From positions 12,047,868 through 12,111,867 of the forward strand of contig NC_072791.1 of the NCBI RefSeq assembly GCF_028583425.1: a stretch of 64,000 nucleotides of DNA, written 5' to 3'. Position 1 is the stretch's first letter. Each line of letters begins with the position of its first letter. Positions 35,099 through 44,759 of this stretch are shown here, piece by piece. The notes under the pieces are model-generated. The model was not told the DNA's origin and ran no database searches. It worked only from the letters and a program-made list of their open reading frames with translations. Source of the stretch: Eublepharis macularius (taxonomy: Eukaryota; Chordata; Lepidosauria; Squamata; Eublepharidae). The position numbers and the translations under genes were made by a program.

Positions 35099-35742
35099 AG
35101 ACTGCATAGACTGTGTTGTGCCCACGTCTAAAGAAGCTTTCATGGGATGCAGAATTTCTCAATCGACCAGTCTGAAATATTCCATTCTCAAGCAAGGTGA
35201 TAGAACAGGTGGGGGTGGAGAAGTGCAAGCTTTCCTGGATAAGGCAAATTGTTTAGCCCTTTTCCAGTCTGGTTTTTGGCTTGATCATGGGTCTGAAACA
35301 GCCTTGGTCTCCCTGGTGGATGACTTGGGCCAAGAAATAGACAGAAGAAGCACCGCCCAGTGAAGTAGGCAGTGGTTCTTCACCAATAGCAAGCCTGCCC
35401 TTTCCCCTATGTGCCTGTCTTGCGCACATGCAAAGCAATTCTTGGGTATGGTAGCTGCGATTCTATCAGTGTGTTCAGAGCTGCTTCTACTTTGCATTTC
35501 AGTTCTTCATTCTGTGAATTCTGTACCAATGGAGAATCAGGCCTGTATTTGTCTATGATAACTCTAACAAGATTGGATTTTGCAAATGGAGGGAACCAAA
35601 ACATCATGCTAAATAAAGTTCCAAGGGTGGTTGTGACCATGAACCAAGCGAGGGAGATTCTTTTTTCTCCCACAGAAGGAACTGAAATGTTAAATAATTG
35701 AAAAGTTTTGAATGTCTTCCAATTACATTTTCATCCTTCCAG

Positions 35743-35822
35743 GCAAGGCCTTGAAACCAACAATAAATTCTTTACCAATTCTTCATGGCAGAAATAAAGC
35801 AAGTTCTACGTGGCCAGAGCAG
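35743..35822 (+). CDS. Gene B, linker exon between SCAN and KRAB (80 bp)
   Basis: Acceptor TCATCCTTCCAG, donor GTAAGT, 80 bp, phase 1 in and phase 0 out. It encodes GKALKPTINSLPILHGRNKA then SSTWPEQ. It is homologous to 20912-20991 of gene A with identical length and phase. No domain recognised; probable linker. Confidence 0.85.
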
Positions 35823-36081
35823 GTAAGTGTGGAACTGCAAATTGTGACCCTGGGTGCCTCTATGTGCCATGCACCCCTTCCTAGCCCAGAGAGAACCCCT
35901 CACTCTCTTTGCCTTGCTTGCTCTCTGTACCATTCACTAGAAGGAAAAATGAAAAGCTCTGATGGCAGTTTAGATGCTGCAAGCAAGCTTTTCAGTATAC
36001 TCATTTTGGCTGCTCCTCATAAGGGGAAGATTTGTTCCATTATCTGAGAGGACGGAGGGGTTTCTTTTTTTCTCTTTTCAG

Positions 36082-36208
36082 GGTCCAGTGACCTTCGAGG
36101 ACGTGTCTGTTCACTTCACTGAGGAGGAGTGGGCTCTACTGGATGCAGAAAAAAGAAGCCTTCACAAGGAAGTCATGGAGGAGAATTTTCAGAATGTGGC
36201 CTCTCTGG
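36082..36208 (+). CDS. Gene B, KRAB-A exon (127 bp)
   Basis: Acceptor TTTCTCTTTTCAG, donor GTAAGG, exactly 127 bp. It encodes [44 protein letters not shown] and EEW are kept; the MLE triad reads MEE as in gene A. KRAB A recruits TRIM28 and silencing complexes in tetrapods; how well this variant does so is not known. The frame stays open past the donor ([20 protein letters not shown]) to a second donor-like GTGAGT at 36310. No B-box exon follows, and the exon splices in frame to 47333. Confidence 0.93.
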
Positions 36209-36506
36209 GTAAGGATCCCCTATCCCTTCCTTCTCAGATACTGAAGGCAGACATTGTTCCTTCTAAGAAGGACTCTCGTAGGGCCCCTCAGCTGGAGACT
36301 CTGAATAGGTGAGTGGGGCAGCTCCACATGCAGGCAGAGGAGGGATTTCTGCATATCTAGTGGATTTCCCAAGTATTTGTGTGTAAGCTAAAATATTGGT
36401 TTGCAAACAAAGAGGAACACTACTTGCGCTATCAACAAGGCTTCTTTATGCGCCTTTCAGAGCAACCAAGGATGCCAGCATTTTAAATAACAAACATAAT
36501 ATTGAT

Positions 36507-36627
36507 GGCTGTTGTGGGTTTTCCGGGCTGTATTGCCGTGGTTTTGGCATTGTAGTTCCTGACATTTCGCCAGCAGCTGTGGCTGGCAACTTCAGAGGTG
36601 TAGCACCAAAAGACAGAGATCTCTCAG
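36507..36627 (-). mobile_element. Solo PLE terminal repeat
   Basis: GGGTTTTCCGGGCTGTATTGCC to AGACAGAGATCTCTCAG, the first PLE family, at the edge of the CR1 copy in the last intron of gene B. The hammerhead-like core (36558-36600, minus) reads CTGAAGT instead of CTGAAGA, so it is likely inactive. Confidence 0.85.
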
Positions 36628-37143
36628 GACATCCTCTATATGGCAGCCCTTCAAGTACTTGAAGATGGTTATCATATCGCCTCATCTCCTCTCCAGGCTA
36701 AACATACCAAGTTAATTCTACCGTTGCTTATAGGACTTGGTCTCCAGGCCCCTCACCATCTTCGTTGCCCTCCTCTGGACACGTTCCAGCTTGTCTATAT
36801 CCTTCTTAAATTGTGGTGCCCCAAACTGAACACAATACTCTAGGTAAGGTCTAACCAGAGCAGAGTAGAGCGATACCTTCACTTCACATGATCTGGACAC
36901 TGCACTTGTCAATATTAACAGGCACACTTTGAGTGCAGTCTGTCAACCAATTACCGATCCACCTAACAGTAATAGGATCCAAATCACATGTTACTAACTT
37001 GTCAACAAGTGTATTATCTGGAACCTTATCAAAAGCCTTACTGAAATTGAGATAAACTATTGGACAAGCTACAAGTGACAAAAGGCACAGGTTGGACACT
37101 TGTCAGCTTCCCTCAAGTTTTGATGGGAAATGTAGGCATCCTA

Positions 37144-37261
37144 GGGCCAAGCTACACATGACGAAAGACACTTGCCTGGCAAGTGGATTGAGTGGAGGGC
37201 AAGTGAACAGGGAGAAATACACTTGCCATTCAAGTGTCATTTGTCACTTGTAGCTTGGCCC
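37144..37261. mobile_element. Small foldback MITE inside the larger MITE
   Basis: GGGCCAAGCTACACATGACG ... CTTGTAGCTTGGCCC, 118 bp, same family and length as 27682-27799. It lies between the arms of the larger MITE. Confidence 0.85.
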
Positions 37262-37481
37262 CTAGTTTTGCAGCTTGGCTCTCTGACTGCTGTCCAATGG
37301 ACTTTTCAACTGTCACTTGTCCAACATTCCGCCAAGCTGCCTACATTTCCCATCAAAACTTGAGGGAAGGGGGCGGGGCGTCGTGAGCGTGCATGCCAGA
37401 CGCGTGAAGTTCAGGCTCCTGACTCAAACTCCCTCCCGACTGATTTAATCAGCTTTTAACCCGAGCTCTTCATAACAAATC

Positions 37482-38468
37482 ATGGGCAAAACAGGAGGTA
37501 ATAAAAATAAGACTTCAGAATTGACCGTACAAACGGTTAAAACCTTTTTCTCACCATCTGAATCAAAGAACGGGGCTGAGATGGAGCTGCATGCTGCAAC
37601 CAAGATGGCTGCTGCCCCTGCCAGTCAGAAGGCAGATGACAAAGAAATCCAGGTACTGGAAGCTCATATTAATCTTAAACTAGATCAACTTGAGGAGAAA
37701 TTTGCTAATCGGATGGAAAAGTTGCTTAAGCCTATGAATGAGCAGCTAACCCTCATTAATGAAACTCTTCAGCAAGTTGCTAAAACAGCTGACTCAGCGT
37801 TGGACCTCAGCCTGTCTTTGCAAAAAGACGCGCGCATAATGCAAGCAAATGAATACTGGCTGAAAAATAAAATCATGGATCTAGAGAATAAAATAAAATA
37901 CAATAATTTGAAATTCCGCGGATTTACAGAGTCAGACGAAGGCACAGCAGATTTAACTGCGTTCTTATCAGGCTGGCTTGCTCATGAGCTGCAGTTGGTG
38001 AAGGGGGTGGCACCAACCATATTGTCTGCTTACAGGCTGGGTTCCCCTCGAAATCTGAGAGCAAATGCTAACAGAGACATTGTTGTCCGCTTTTTGGATT
38101 CCCGTACCAAAGAAAAAATCATTCAAGAAGCAAGGAAAAGAGGCACGTTTTCTTTTCAAGGGAAAAAAATACAAGTCTTCCAGGACCTGTCGAATGAAAC
38201 GCTGCTGCATAGGAAAGAGCTTAAGCCTGTCACCTCAACGCTAACTAAAGCAAATATCAGATACAAGTGGGTGTCATCGACTAAGCTACAGGTTGCACAT
38301 CAAGGCAGAGTTCTTCATGCAGTGGATATAGTCTCTGGCCTGAAACTTCTCACCGATTTGAACTTGCCAACCCAAGACTTGATCGTCAACCCAGCAGAAA
38401 ACATCTCGGCTCAAAACCTTCCCACTCAAGAGAGATGGATCACAATCCCCACGAAATCATCTTCTTGA
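37482..38468 (+). CDS. L1 ORF1 protein (328 aa)
   Basis: RNA-binding chaperone that coats L1 RNA in the cytoplasmic particle. Start MGKTGGNKNKTSELTVQTVK; a conserved start is also seen in the decayed L1 at 2118. Residues about 55-150 are rich in heptad leucines (LEAHINLKLDQLEEKFANRM, LDLSLSLQKD, MDLENKIKYNNLKFRGF), consistent with the trimerising coiled coil. Residues about 140-245 form the RRM-like part (ENKIKYNNLKFRGF, RDIVVRFLDSRTKEKIIQEA). The C-terminal domain follows (KKIQVFQDLSNETLLHRKEL, KPVTSTLTKANIRYKWVSST). The length is typical for vertebrate L1 ORF1. Basic, no signal peptide. Confidence 0.95.
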   Translation: MGKTGGNKNKTSELTVQTVKTFFSPSESKNGAEMELHAATKMAAAPASQKADDKEIQVLEAHINLKLDQLEEKFANRMEKLLKPMNEQLTLINETLQQVAKTADSALDLSLSLQKDARIMQANEYWLKNKIMDLENKIKYNNLKFRGFTESDEGTADLTAFLSGWLAHELQLVKGVAPTILSAYRLGSPRNLRANANRDIVVRFLDSRTKEKIIQEARKRGTFSFQGKKIQVFQDLSNETLLHRKELKPVTSTLTKANIRYKWVSSTKLQVAHQGRVLHAVDIVSGLKLLTDLNLPTQDLIVNPAENISAQNLPTQERWITIPTKSSS

Positions 38469-39097
38469 GCTAGAGATTGTTCACCAATGTCTCCTGTTTG
38501 ACTCGGCTTTTGATGCAAAGAGCTTGCAAGGAATAAGGGGGGTGGGGGAGGGGGGGAAGGAAAAGAGGGGGGAAATTTTGGCTTGTTTCTTTTTTGTCTG
38601 AGAACTGACTGTTCTCTTCTGTCGCTACCCTTATCTTTTTTCTTTCTTTCTCTCGCTGCCCTTCACCCTTTCATCTCCAGCTATTTCATCTTGTTCTTGC
38701 CAATCTGTGGTCGGGGGGGGGGGAGTGGGAGTTACCTGTTTTTCATTCTAGTTCCCAAATTTCTTAGGGACCTCCAGATATAGGGAGGTAAAGATTTCTT
38801 TCCTCCCTATTAGTAGTACAGGAAATTTCTTTCTGTGCTTCTGGAGGGGTTAGCTCTTTGGTTTCAAGGAGCTATAGTTTAGGTTAGTTATGTCTAAGTT
38901 GTTACTGGTTGGGGGGTGTTTTGGGTTAGTTGGTACTGTTAATGTTTTCCCCTGGAAGGTCTGGTCATTCTTAGCTTCCTATGGTAAGCCGTGCAAGGTA
39001 AAGGAAGAAGCAATTCTTCATTCTAGAGCTGTATTTCTTTTGTCTGAGTTTATTACTTGTACTCTGCATCAGCTTAGCCTCTTCACAATGTTAGGTC
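38469..39097 (+). other. L1 inter-ORF region with G-rich tracts
   Basis: 629 bp between the ORFs, much longer than the usual few tens of bases in mammalian L1. It holds a polypurine tract GGGGGGTGGGGGAGGGGGGG (about 38537-38557) and a second G run GGGGGGGGGGAGTGGG near 38713, both on the sense strand and able in principle to form G-quadruplexes. A 74-codon frame at 38890-39114 overlaps the ORF2 start by 17 bases, but it has no known domain. Confidence 0.8.
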
Positions 39098-42000
39098 ATG
39101 ACAGGGAAAATTAAAATTGTTACTTTCAACTGCAGAGGCTTAAATAACCCCATTAAGCTCAAACGTGTTTCCACAGCTTTAGCACAGCAGAATGCAGATA
39201 TATTATTTTTACAGGAGACCCATTATAAAAAGGAAATGCCACAGATACTGAAATCTAATAGATTTAATTTGCAGTTCCAAGCTCCTGGCTCCTCAAACGC
39301 AAGGGGGGTTGCAATTGTATTTTCGAAAAATATCAAATTTCAATGGGTAGACTCTGAAGTGGACCCTAGAGGAAGGTTCATATTTATCAAAGGGAACCTG
39401 GAGGGGACAAGGGTAACCCTAGCTTCGATTTATGCGCCTAATGATAAGCAACTTGATTTTTTGCATGAAACCTTTTCCAACCTATGTATGTTTGCTGAAG
39501 GTGAGATTCTGATTGGGGGGGACTTTAACTGTATAGCTGATTTAAATCTGGATCGGTCCCAGAGGGATGGGAGACGTTGCAAGAAAATACCACGTCAACT
39601 GAAACTACAAATGTTGTTCGATAAATTTGCTTTTAAGGATGTCTGGCGAGCTCACCATGGAGTAGAGAAAGATTTCACTTATTTTTCAGCCCGGCATCAA
39701 GTTCATACCAGAATCGATTTTATTCTGGCCTCCAGTAAACTTTATCAAAATTTAATTTCTTCTAATATTGGGAGTAAAATCTGGTCAGATCATGCCTGGG
39801 TGGAAAGTCACTTGAATTTAGATGATAAAATAAAACAAGAAACTCATTGGCTATTAAATAAATCTCTTTTATTAAACCCATCTATACATAAAGAAATAGA
39901 GAAAGTACTTGAAAATTATTTTAAAGAGAACGTTGCAGGGGAGGTCTCCCAGGCAACAATTTGGGATGCTATGAAGGCAGTGGTCAGAGGGAAAATCATC
40001 TCAGTAGCCTCCTTCTACAAGAAAGAAAGAGAGAAATTCAGATTGGACATTTTAAGCAAAATCCAAGCACTAGAAATTAAGCATAAAAAATTTAATAATA
40101 AAAAAGTTTACAAACAACTTCTGCTTGAAAGAAAGAAGTTGGAATCTCTAGAGTCCTCTAAAATCAAGAAGAACTTACTTTTCTTAAAACAGAAATTTTG
40201 GCACAGAGGTCCTGGAACACTTCGCTTGCTTGCTTGGAAAGTGAAAAAAAAGATCTCAGCCCGCCAAATTAATCTGATTAAAAAAGGCAATAAGGATTAT
40301 ACTTCCAATAACAGGGAAATGTTGGAAGTATTTTACAACTTCTACTCTAAGCTCTATAGAACCACAAACCCATTTATATCTGATATTGACAACTTCTTAG
40401 CATCCTGCACCTCCCTAAAAAGTCTTACGCCAGCGCATAGGGAATTCTTGGAGTCGCCCATTTCTCTCCAAGAAATCACAGAGATTATCAAGAAGCTTAA
40501 ACTTAACAAAACTCCCGGCAGGGACGGTTTTCCTGCCGAATTTTATAAAAGCTTCACACATAGTTTAGCAGAACCACTCAGGCTGACTTGCAATGCAATT
40601 CTTACCCAGGGCATCTTCCCTCAGTCATGGAATGAAGCCTCGGTCATTGTGATCCCCAAAAAAGGTAAAGATGTCACCCTCCCATCATCCTATCGTCCGA
40701 TTTCTTTGCTGAATCAGGATGCTAAAATCTTTACAGCTATATTGGCCAACAGATTAAACAAAATCATTAATCATTACGTTCACCCTGACCAAACCGGCTT
40801 CATTCCACACAGAAACATGGCAGACAATGTGCGTAAATCTCTTAATATAATCAATCATTGCATTACCTATCAAATGGAGGCTCTCTTGTTGTCACTTGAT
40901 GCAGAAAAAGCGTTTGACAGCTTGGAAACTAATTACCTTCTGAGACTCCTGTCAAAAATGGGTTTTGGCCAAACTTTTATACGATCAATCAGCTTACTTT
41001 ATGCCAACCCTACGGCCCGGTTAAAAATAAATGGTATAAATTCAAAGGATATTAAACTTACAAGAGGGACCAGGCAGGGCTGCCCCTTGTCACCACTACT
41101 GTTCGCCCTTGCTATAGAACCTCTGGCGGAATCCATAAGACAATCAGCTGAGATCAAAGGCATTAGAATAAAAAGTCATGAATATAAAGTTTCTCTCTTT
41201 GCTGATGATATGGTTCTGTATATCTCTCACCCTTCTGCTTCATTACCTCCCTTGGAAGACAAGTTACATACCTTTGGTCAACTATCAGGTCTTAAAATTA
41301 ATAAATCTAAATCTGAAATTTATCCTATTAATTTATCCCCAGACACACAAGCTCAGATAGCCTCCAATTATGAATACCAATGGATCAGCAAGAACTGGGT
41401 CTATTTAGGAATCACGATCCCTGTCAACCTAGCAAATTTAAAGGAATCTAATTTTAAAACCCTAGAACTCAAAGTTATAGGTGAATTTAAAGAATGGAGC
41501 AAGTTGACTTTATCCTGGGCTGAAAGAATACAACTGGTCAAAACCATGATTTTACCACTTTTCTTATTTAATTTTCGTATGCTGCCTATTAATCTCACTG
41601 ATCAAGATATCCGAAAGTGGCAAACTCTTATAAATAAATTTATTTGGGCTAATAAACGTCCTAGACTTAATTTTTCAACCATGAAACGTTCAACCAAAAA
41701 GGGTGGCTTGGCTATTCCAGACCTAAAATGTTATTATATGGCAGCACAGCTAGCAAACATAGTGCTTCTTTTGCATTCCTCAGATAGTTCAGACTGGACA
41801 TATGCTGAAACTGCACATCTTCTTCCCCATGATATAAAGGATATAATTTGGACAGACCCTAAACACAGGCCTACCCAAACTCTTGCCAATCCATTTTTGA
41901 AATCTACTATATCTGTATGGGACAGGGTAAGAAACTATCTAGCTCCTACACCGTCACCACTATCATCCTTCCTGGACCAATCGTGGTTTCCACCAGGTCA

Positions 42001-42940
42001 GGATTTAATTTCATTTCAGCAATGGAAGGTAATTAAGAAATCTAGGATCATTGACATCACCAAACATGGGGCCATCCTAACTAAGGAGCAAATAGAAGGG
42101 GATACAGAGGTTGTGGTCCCTTGGTATCAATACTTACAATTATCTCACCTTATAGGCAGCCAATTATTTGTCGACTCCTGGAAACGGGAGTTAACAGATT
42201 TTGAACGTTTATTAAAAAAAATAGAACCTCATCGTAAAGGCCTCATAGCTAGCATCTATTCTAATTTAAACTCACAGAATGATCAATCCTCATTAAGGTA
42301 CCAATTGAAATGGAATACGGACTGCAGTACCCCCTTAACAGAGGAGCAATGGTCCACAATATGGTCTGGCAAGCCCCTAAATTCGAACGCAATCAATATC
42401 AAAATGTCTTCTTTTAAATTGTTGTCGAGATGGTACATGACTCCTCAATTACTACACCAAATTAATCCCAATTTAACACCGCTCTGTTGGAAAAAGTGTG
42501 GTCAAATTGGTGACTATATCCATTTGTGGTGGTCTTGCCCCAAGATCCAATCATTCTGGGACTTAATTTCAAGGAAAATTAAGGAGATTACAGATTATGA
42601 ACTGCTCATGACTCCAGAATCTATTTTGCTGGGTCTTTGGGAAGACCCTGCCATACCAAAGGTGCGGAAAAATTTAATATTTATGTTACTTGCTGCTGCA
42701 AAAATGCTTCTAGCAGCACACTGGAAATCAGACAAGCTTCCGAAGCTACAACAGTGGGTTCAGAAAGTATGGGATATTTTTATTATGGAAAAAATAGCAG
42801 ACCACCTTCATTCTATTGATAAACCACAGTATCAGTCATCATTCTTTACGCAATGGTTGCCCTTTTTGAATTACTTATACAATACTAATCAACTGCCTAA
42901 TGCTGACATCAATACTTTTAGCTTCTTAGCTATATTATGA
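39098..42940 (+). CDS. L1 ORF2 protein: endonuclease and reverse transcriptase (1280 aa)
   Basis: It carries out target-primed reverse transcription. Residues 1-235 are the AP-like endonuclease: TFNCRGLN (Asn), FLQETHYKK (Glu), ASIYAPN (Tyr), IGGDFNCI (Asp, Asn), TRIDFILAS (Asp) and SDHAWVE (His), all catalytic positions present. The RT spans about residues 470-770: LNKTPGRDGFPAEFYKSF, YRPISLLNQDAKIFTAILAN, DQTGFIPHRNMADNVRKSL, LSLDAEKAFDSL, GTRQGCPLSPLLFALAIEPL and the FADD box near residue 702. A CCHC motif CWKKCGQIGDYIHLWWSC lies near residue 1129 (C-x3-C-x7-H-x4-C). It is open throughout. The start MTGKIKIVTFNCRG is chosen as the only Met directly before the endonuclease. Confidence 0.96.
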   Translation: MTGKIKIVTFNCRGLNNPIKLKRVSTALAQQNADILFLQETHYKKEMPQILKSNRFNLQFQAPGSSNARGVAIVFSKNIKFQWVDSEVDPRGRFIFIKGNLEGTRVTLASIYAPNDKQLDFLHETFSNLCMFAEGEILIGGDFNCIADLNLDRSQRDGRRCKKIPRQLKLQMLFDKFAFKDVWRAHHGVEKDFTYFSARHQVHTRIDFILASSKLYQNLISSNIGSKIWSDHAWVESHLNLDDKIKQETHWLLNKSLLLNPSIHKEIEKVLENYFKENVAGEVSQATIWDAMKAVVRGKIISVASFYKKEREKFRLDILSKIQALEIKHKKFNNKKVYKQLLLERKKLESLESSKIKKNLLFLKQKFWHRGPGTLRLLAWKVKKKISARQINLIKKGNKDYTSNNREMLEVFYNFYSKLYRTTNPFISDIDNFLASCTSLKSLTPAHREFLESPISLQEITEIIKKLKLNKTPGRDGFPAEFYKSFTHSLAEPLRLTCNAILTQGIFPQSWNEASVIVIPKKGKDVTLPSSYRPISLLNQDAKIFTAILANRLNKIINHYVHPDQTGFIPHRNMADNVRKSLNIINHCITYQMEALLLSLDAEKAFDSLETNYLLRLLSKMGFGQTFIRSISLLYANPTARLKINGINSKDIKLTRGTRQGCPLSPLLFALAIEPLAESIRQSAEIKGIRIKSHEYKVSLFADDMVLYISHPSASLPPLEDKLHTFGQLSGLKINKSKSEIYPINLSPDTQAQIASNYEYQWISKNWVYLGITIPVNLANLKESNFKTLELKVIGEFKEWSKLTLSWAERIQLVKTMILPLFLFNFRMLPINLTDQDIRKWQTLINKFIWANKRPRLNFSTMKRSTKKGGLAIPDLKCYYMAAQLANIVLLLHSSDSSDWTYAETAHLLPHDIKDIIWTDPKHRPTQTLANPFLKSTISVWDRVRNYLAPTPSPLSSFLDQSWFPPGQDLISFQQWKVIKKSRIIDITKHGAILTKEQIEGDTEVVVPWYQYLQLSHLIGSQLFVDSWKRELTDFERLLKKIEPHRKGLIASIYSNLNSQNDQSSLRYQLKWNTDCSTPLTEEQWSTIWSGKPLNSNAINIKMSSFKLLSRWYMTPQLLHQINPNLTPLCWKKCGQIGDYIHLWWSCPKIQSFWDLISRKIKEITDYELLMTPESILLGLWEDPAIPKVRKNLIFMLLAAAKMLLAAHWKSDKLPKLQQWVQKVWDIFIMEKIADHLHSIDKPQYQSSFFTQWLPFLNYLYNTNQLPNADINTFSFLAIL

Positions 42941-44599
42941 GAATATCTCCTCACTGTTCCCCCTTGCACTGTTTTTGTAGTCTATTACATTGGCTTTGTT
43001 ATTGTTATTGACCGTTCCAAGGTTTGTTTCTTGTATTATTGTTATATGTATTTATGAATATTGTAAATTGTAAAATGAAAAATAAATAGTTTAAAAAAAA
43101 AAAAACTTGAGGGAAGCTGACAAGTGTCCAACCTGTACCTTTTGTCACTTGTAGTTCCGCAGTCTGCAGCATTCCCCTGATCCAGCAAGGTTGTAACTTT
43201 CTCAAAAAATGCGATAAGGTTAGTCTGACGTGACTTGTTCTTGAGAAACCCATGCTGGATCTTAGTAATCCCAGCCATCCTTTCTAAATGTTCAAAGACT
43301 TATTGTTTGATTATTTGTTCTAAAACTTCTCCAGGTATAGCCATCAGGTCAGTATTTACCTGGATCCTCCTTTTTCCCACCTCCAGTCTTCTGGCACCTT
43401 GCCTGTTCTTCAAGAATTCTAAGAGATGATAGACACAAGTTCTTTTAGTACCTTTGGATGCAATTCATCTGGACCTGTGGACGTAGTTCCATTTAAAGAA
43501 ACTAGGTCTTTTTGTACTACCCCAAGCCGATCCTAGGCTGTAAATCCCTACCCTCATCATGTATTCTGTTATTGCCATGTTGAGAATCATTTCCCTCGCA
43601 GGAGAAGACTGAGGAAAAGTAGGAATTGAGCAATTCTGCCCTCTCTTCATCGCCTGTTACAATTTCACTTCCCTGTCCCTGCAATGATCCTACTATGTCC
43701 CTTGCTCTTTTTCTTATTTTGAACATAAGCAAAGAACCCTTTTTTGGGTTGTTTTTAGCATCTCTTGCTAGCCTAAGCTCATACTGAGCTTTAGCTTTTC
43801 TAACACTCTCCCTACACTCATTAGTTATTTATTTATATTCATCTTAGGTTATAAGGTCCTCCTTTCATTTCCTAAATGAGTCTTTTATTTCTCAGCTCTT
43901 TAGAAAGCTGCTTATGGAGCTACCTTGGCTCTTCTTTAGGCTCCTCTCGTTTTCCTATATGTACAGCGTTTCCTTTCCGCAATATGGTAAATTCTGAAAT
44001 TACATAGTTACTGCTAACCAGGGTGCCCACTACTTTCACCTTGTCAACCAGTTCTTCCCTGTTGTTGAGAATCAAGTCCAGGATAGCAGATCCCCTTGTT
44101 TTCCTCTCCACTTTCTGAAAAATGAAGTTGCTAGCAATGCAAGCCAGGAATTAATTTGATCTTTCATTTTTAGCAGATTTAGACTTCCAACAGATATCTA
44201 GCTAATTGAAGTCTCCCATGACTACTATGTCCCACCCATTTGAGAACTTTGTAATTTGTTGTAGGAGTGTCTCGTCCAAGTCCTCTGCCTGGCTTGGTGG
44301 TCTATAGAAGACCCCCACCATAATATCACTATTATTTCTTACTCCTTTTGTTTTTAGCCAGAGACTCTCAACTGAACTTCTGTGTATTTCCTCACAAGTA
44401 TATACCTCCTTTACATATAATGCAGGAAACGGTGTGTCAGAGCCTTGAAGAACAAACCATGAAACCCTGTATTTGAGCAGTGAAGTTTTGTTCTGTGTCA
44501 AAATATTTTGCCTGCTTAATTCCTATGTGTCAAGCTCCTTTCAGAAAGGTGGCAGGCTGGGGGGAAAGTGGTGTTGTGAGCCCCCTTAAGGAAGAGCAG

Positions 44600-44758
44600 G
44601 ATCAACAGCATTCTGAACAGAAAATTGGAATTATAAGTGTTAAAAAGAATTTTTGGATCCTTAGTAGGAATTCAAGGTCAGGGGGATCCATCAACTCCTT
44701 TTCCCCACCTTACAAGGAGTACTGGGTCTCTTTAAAGGGAGAGAAGTCCTTAGTGCAT
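44600..44758 (+). other. Gene B relic of the sequence preceding KRAB-B
   Basis: AAAAAGAATTTTTGGATCC, TTAGTAGGAATTCAAGG, GATCCATCAACTCC and ACAAGGAGTACTGGGTCTC match gene A 15350-15230 in reverse. In gene A the KRAB-B exon follows about 220 bp later. In gene B the match stops where the BovB copy begins and the exon is not found. Confidence 0.75.
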
Positions 44759-44759
44759 A

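Larger units (their letters stand above)
34590..35480 (+). mobile_element. L2 LINE fragments in gene B intron 2, split by a PLE pair
   Basis: 34600-34800 matches the gene A L2 endonuclease piece (AAAATTATAAGCCTTGAGGA, GACTTCAGCATCCATCCAGAGG). 35110-35480 matches the RT piece (QAFLDKANCLALFQSGFWLD, HGSETALVSLVDDLGQEIDR). Order and position equal those in gene A. Frames are broken. Confidence 0.8.
37370..43101 (+). mobile_element. Full-length L1 LINE with both ORFs open
   Basis: 5.73 kb, bounded by a perfect 15 bp duplication AAAACTTGAGGGAAG at 37355-37369 and 43102-43116. The 5' end is GC-rich and CpG-bearing (GGGCGGGGCGTCGTGAGCG), giving a short 5' UTR of about 110 bp. ORF1 is 37482-38468 and ORF2 is 39098-42940; both are uninterrupted. 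The 3' UTR of about 150 bp ends AATAAATAGTTT plus a short A run. The perfect duplication and open frames mark a young copy, possibly mobile. It is in sense orientation in the last intron of gene B. Confidence 0.95.
37062..43158. mobile_element. Foldback MITE split by a full-length L1
   Basis: The left arm 37069-37137 (CTACAAGTGACAAAAGGCAC ... GGGAAATGTAGGC) is the reverse complement of the right arm 37341-37369 plus 43117-43154, 69 bp with one difference. Removing the L1 restores a MITE of about 340 bp that sits in the CR1 reading frame. Its outer ends resemble GGGCCAAGCTACAAGTGAC, so it is related to the 118 bp MITEs at 27682 and 37144. Confidence 0.85.
36632..44470 (-). mobile_element. CR1 LINE, minus strand, split by nested insertions
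   Basis: The right part (44470-43160) encodes endonuclease pieces (VGVFYRPPSQAEDLDETLLQ, WDIVVMGDFN), a middle part ([36 protein letters not shown]) and the RT start (HGFLKNKSRQTNLIAFFEKV, LLDQGNAAD). The left part (37061-36632) resumes at once with VYLNFSKAFDKVPDNTLVDK and then, after a deletion, [20 protein letters not shown]. Frames are broken by several changes. The break lies between GNAAD and VYLNFSKAF, where a foldback MITE inserted; the L1 then inserted in the MITE. Confidence 0.88.
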
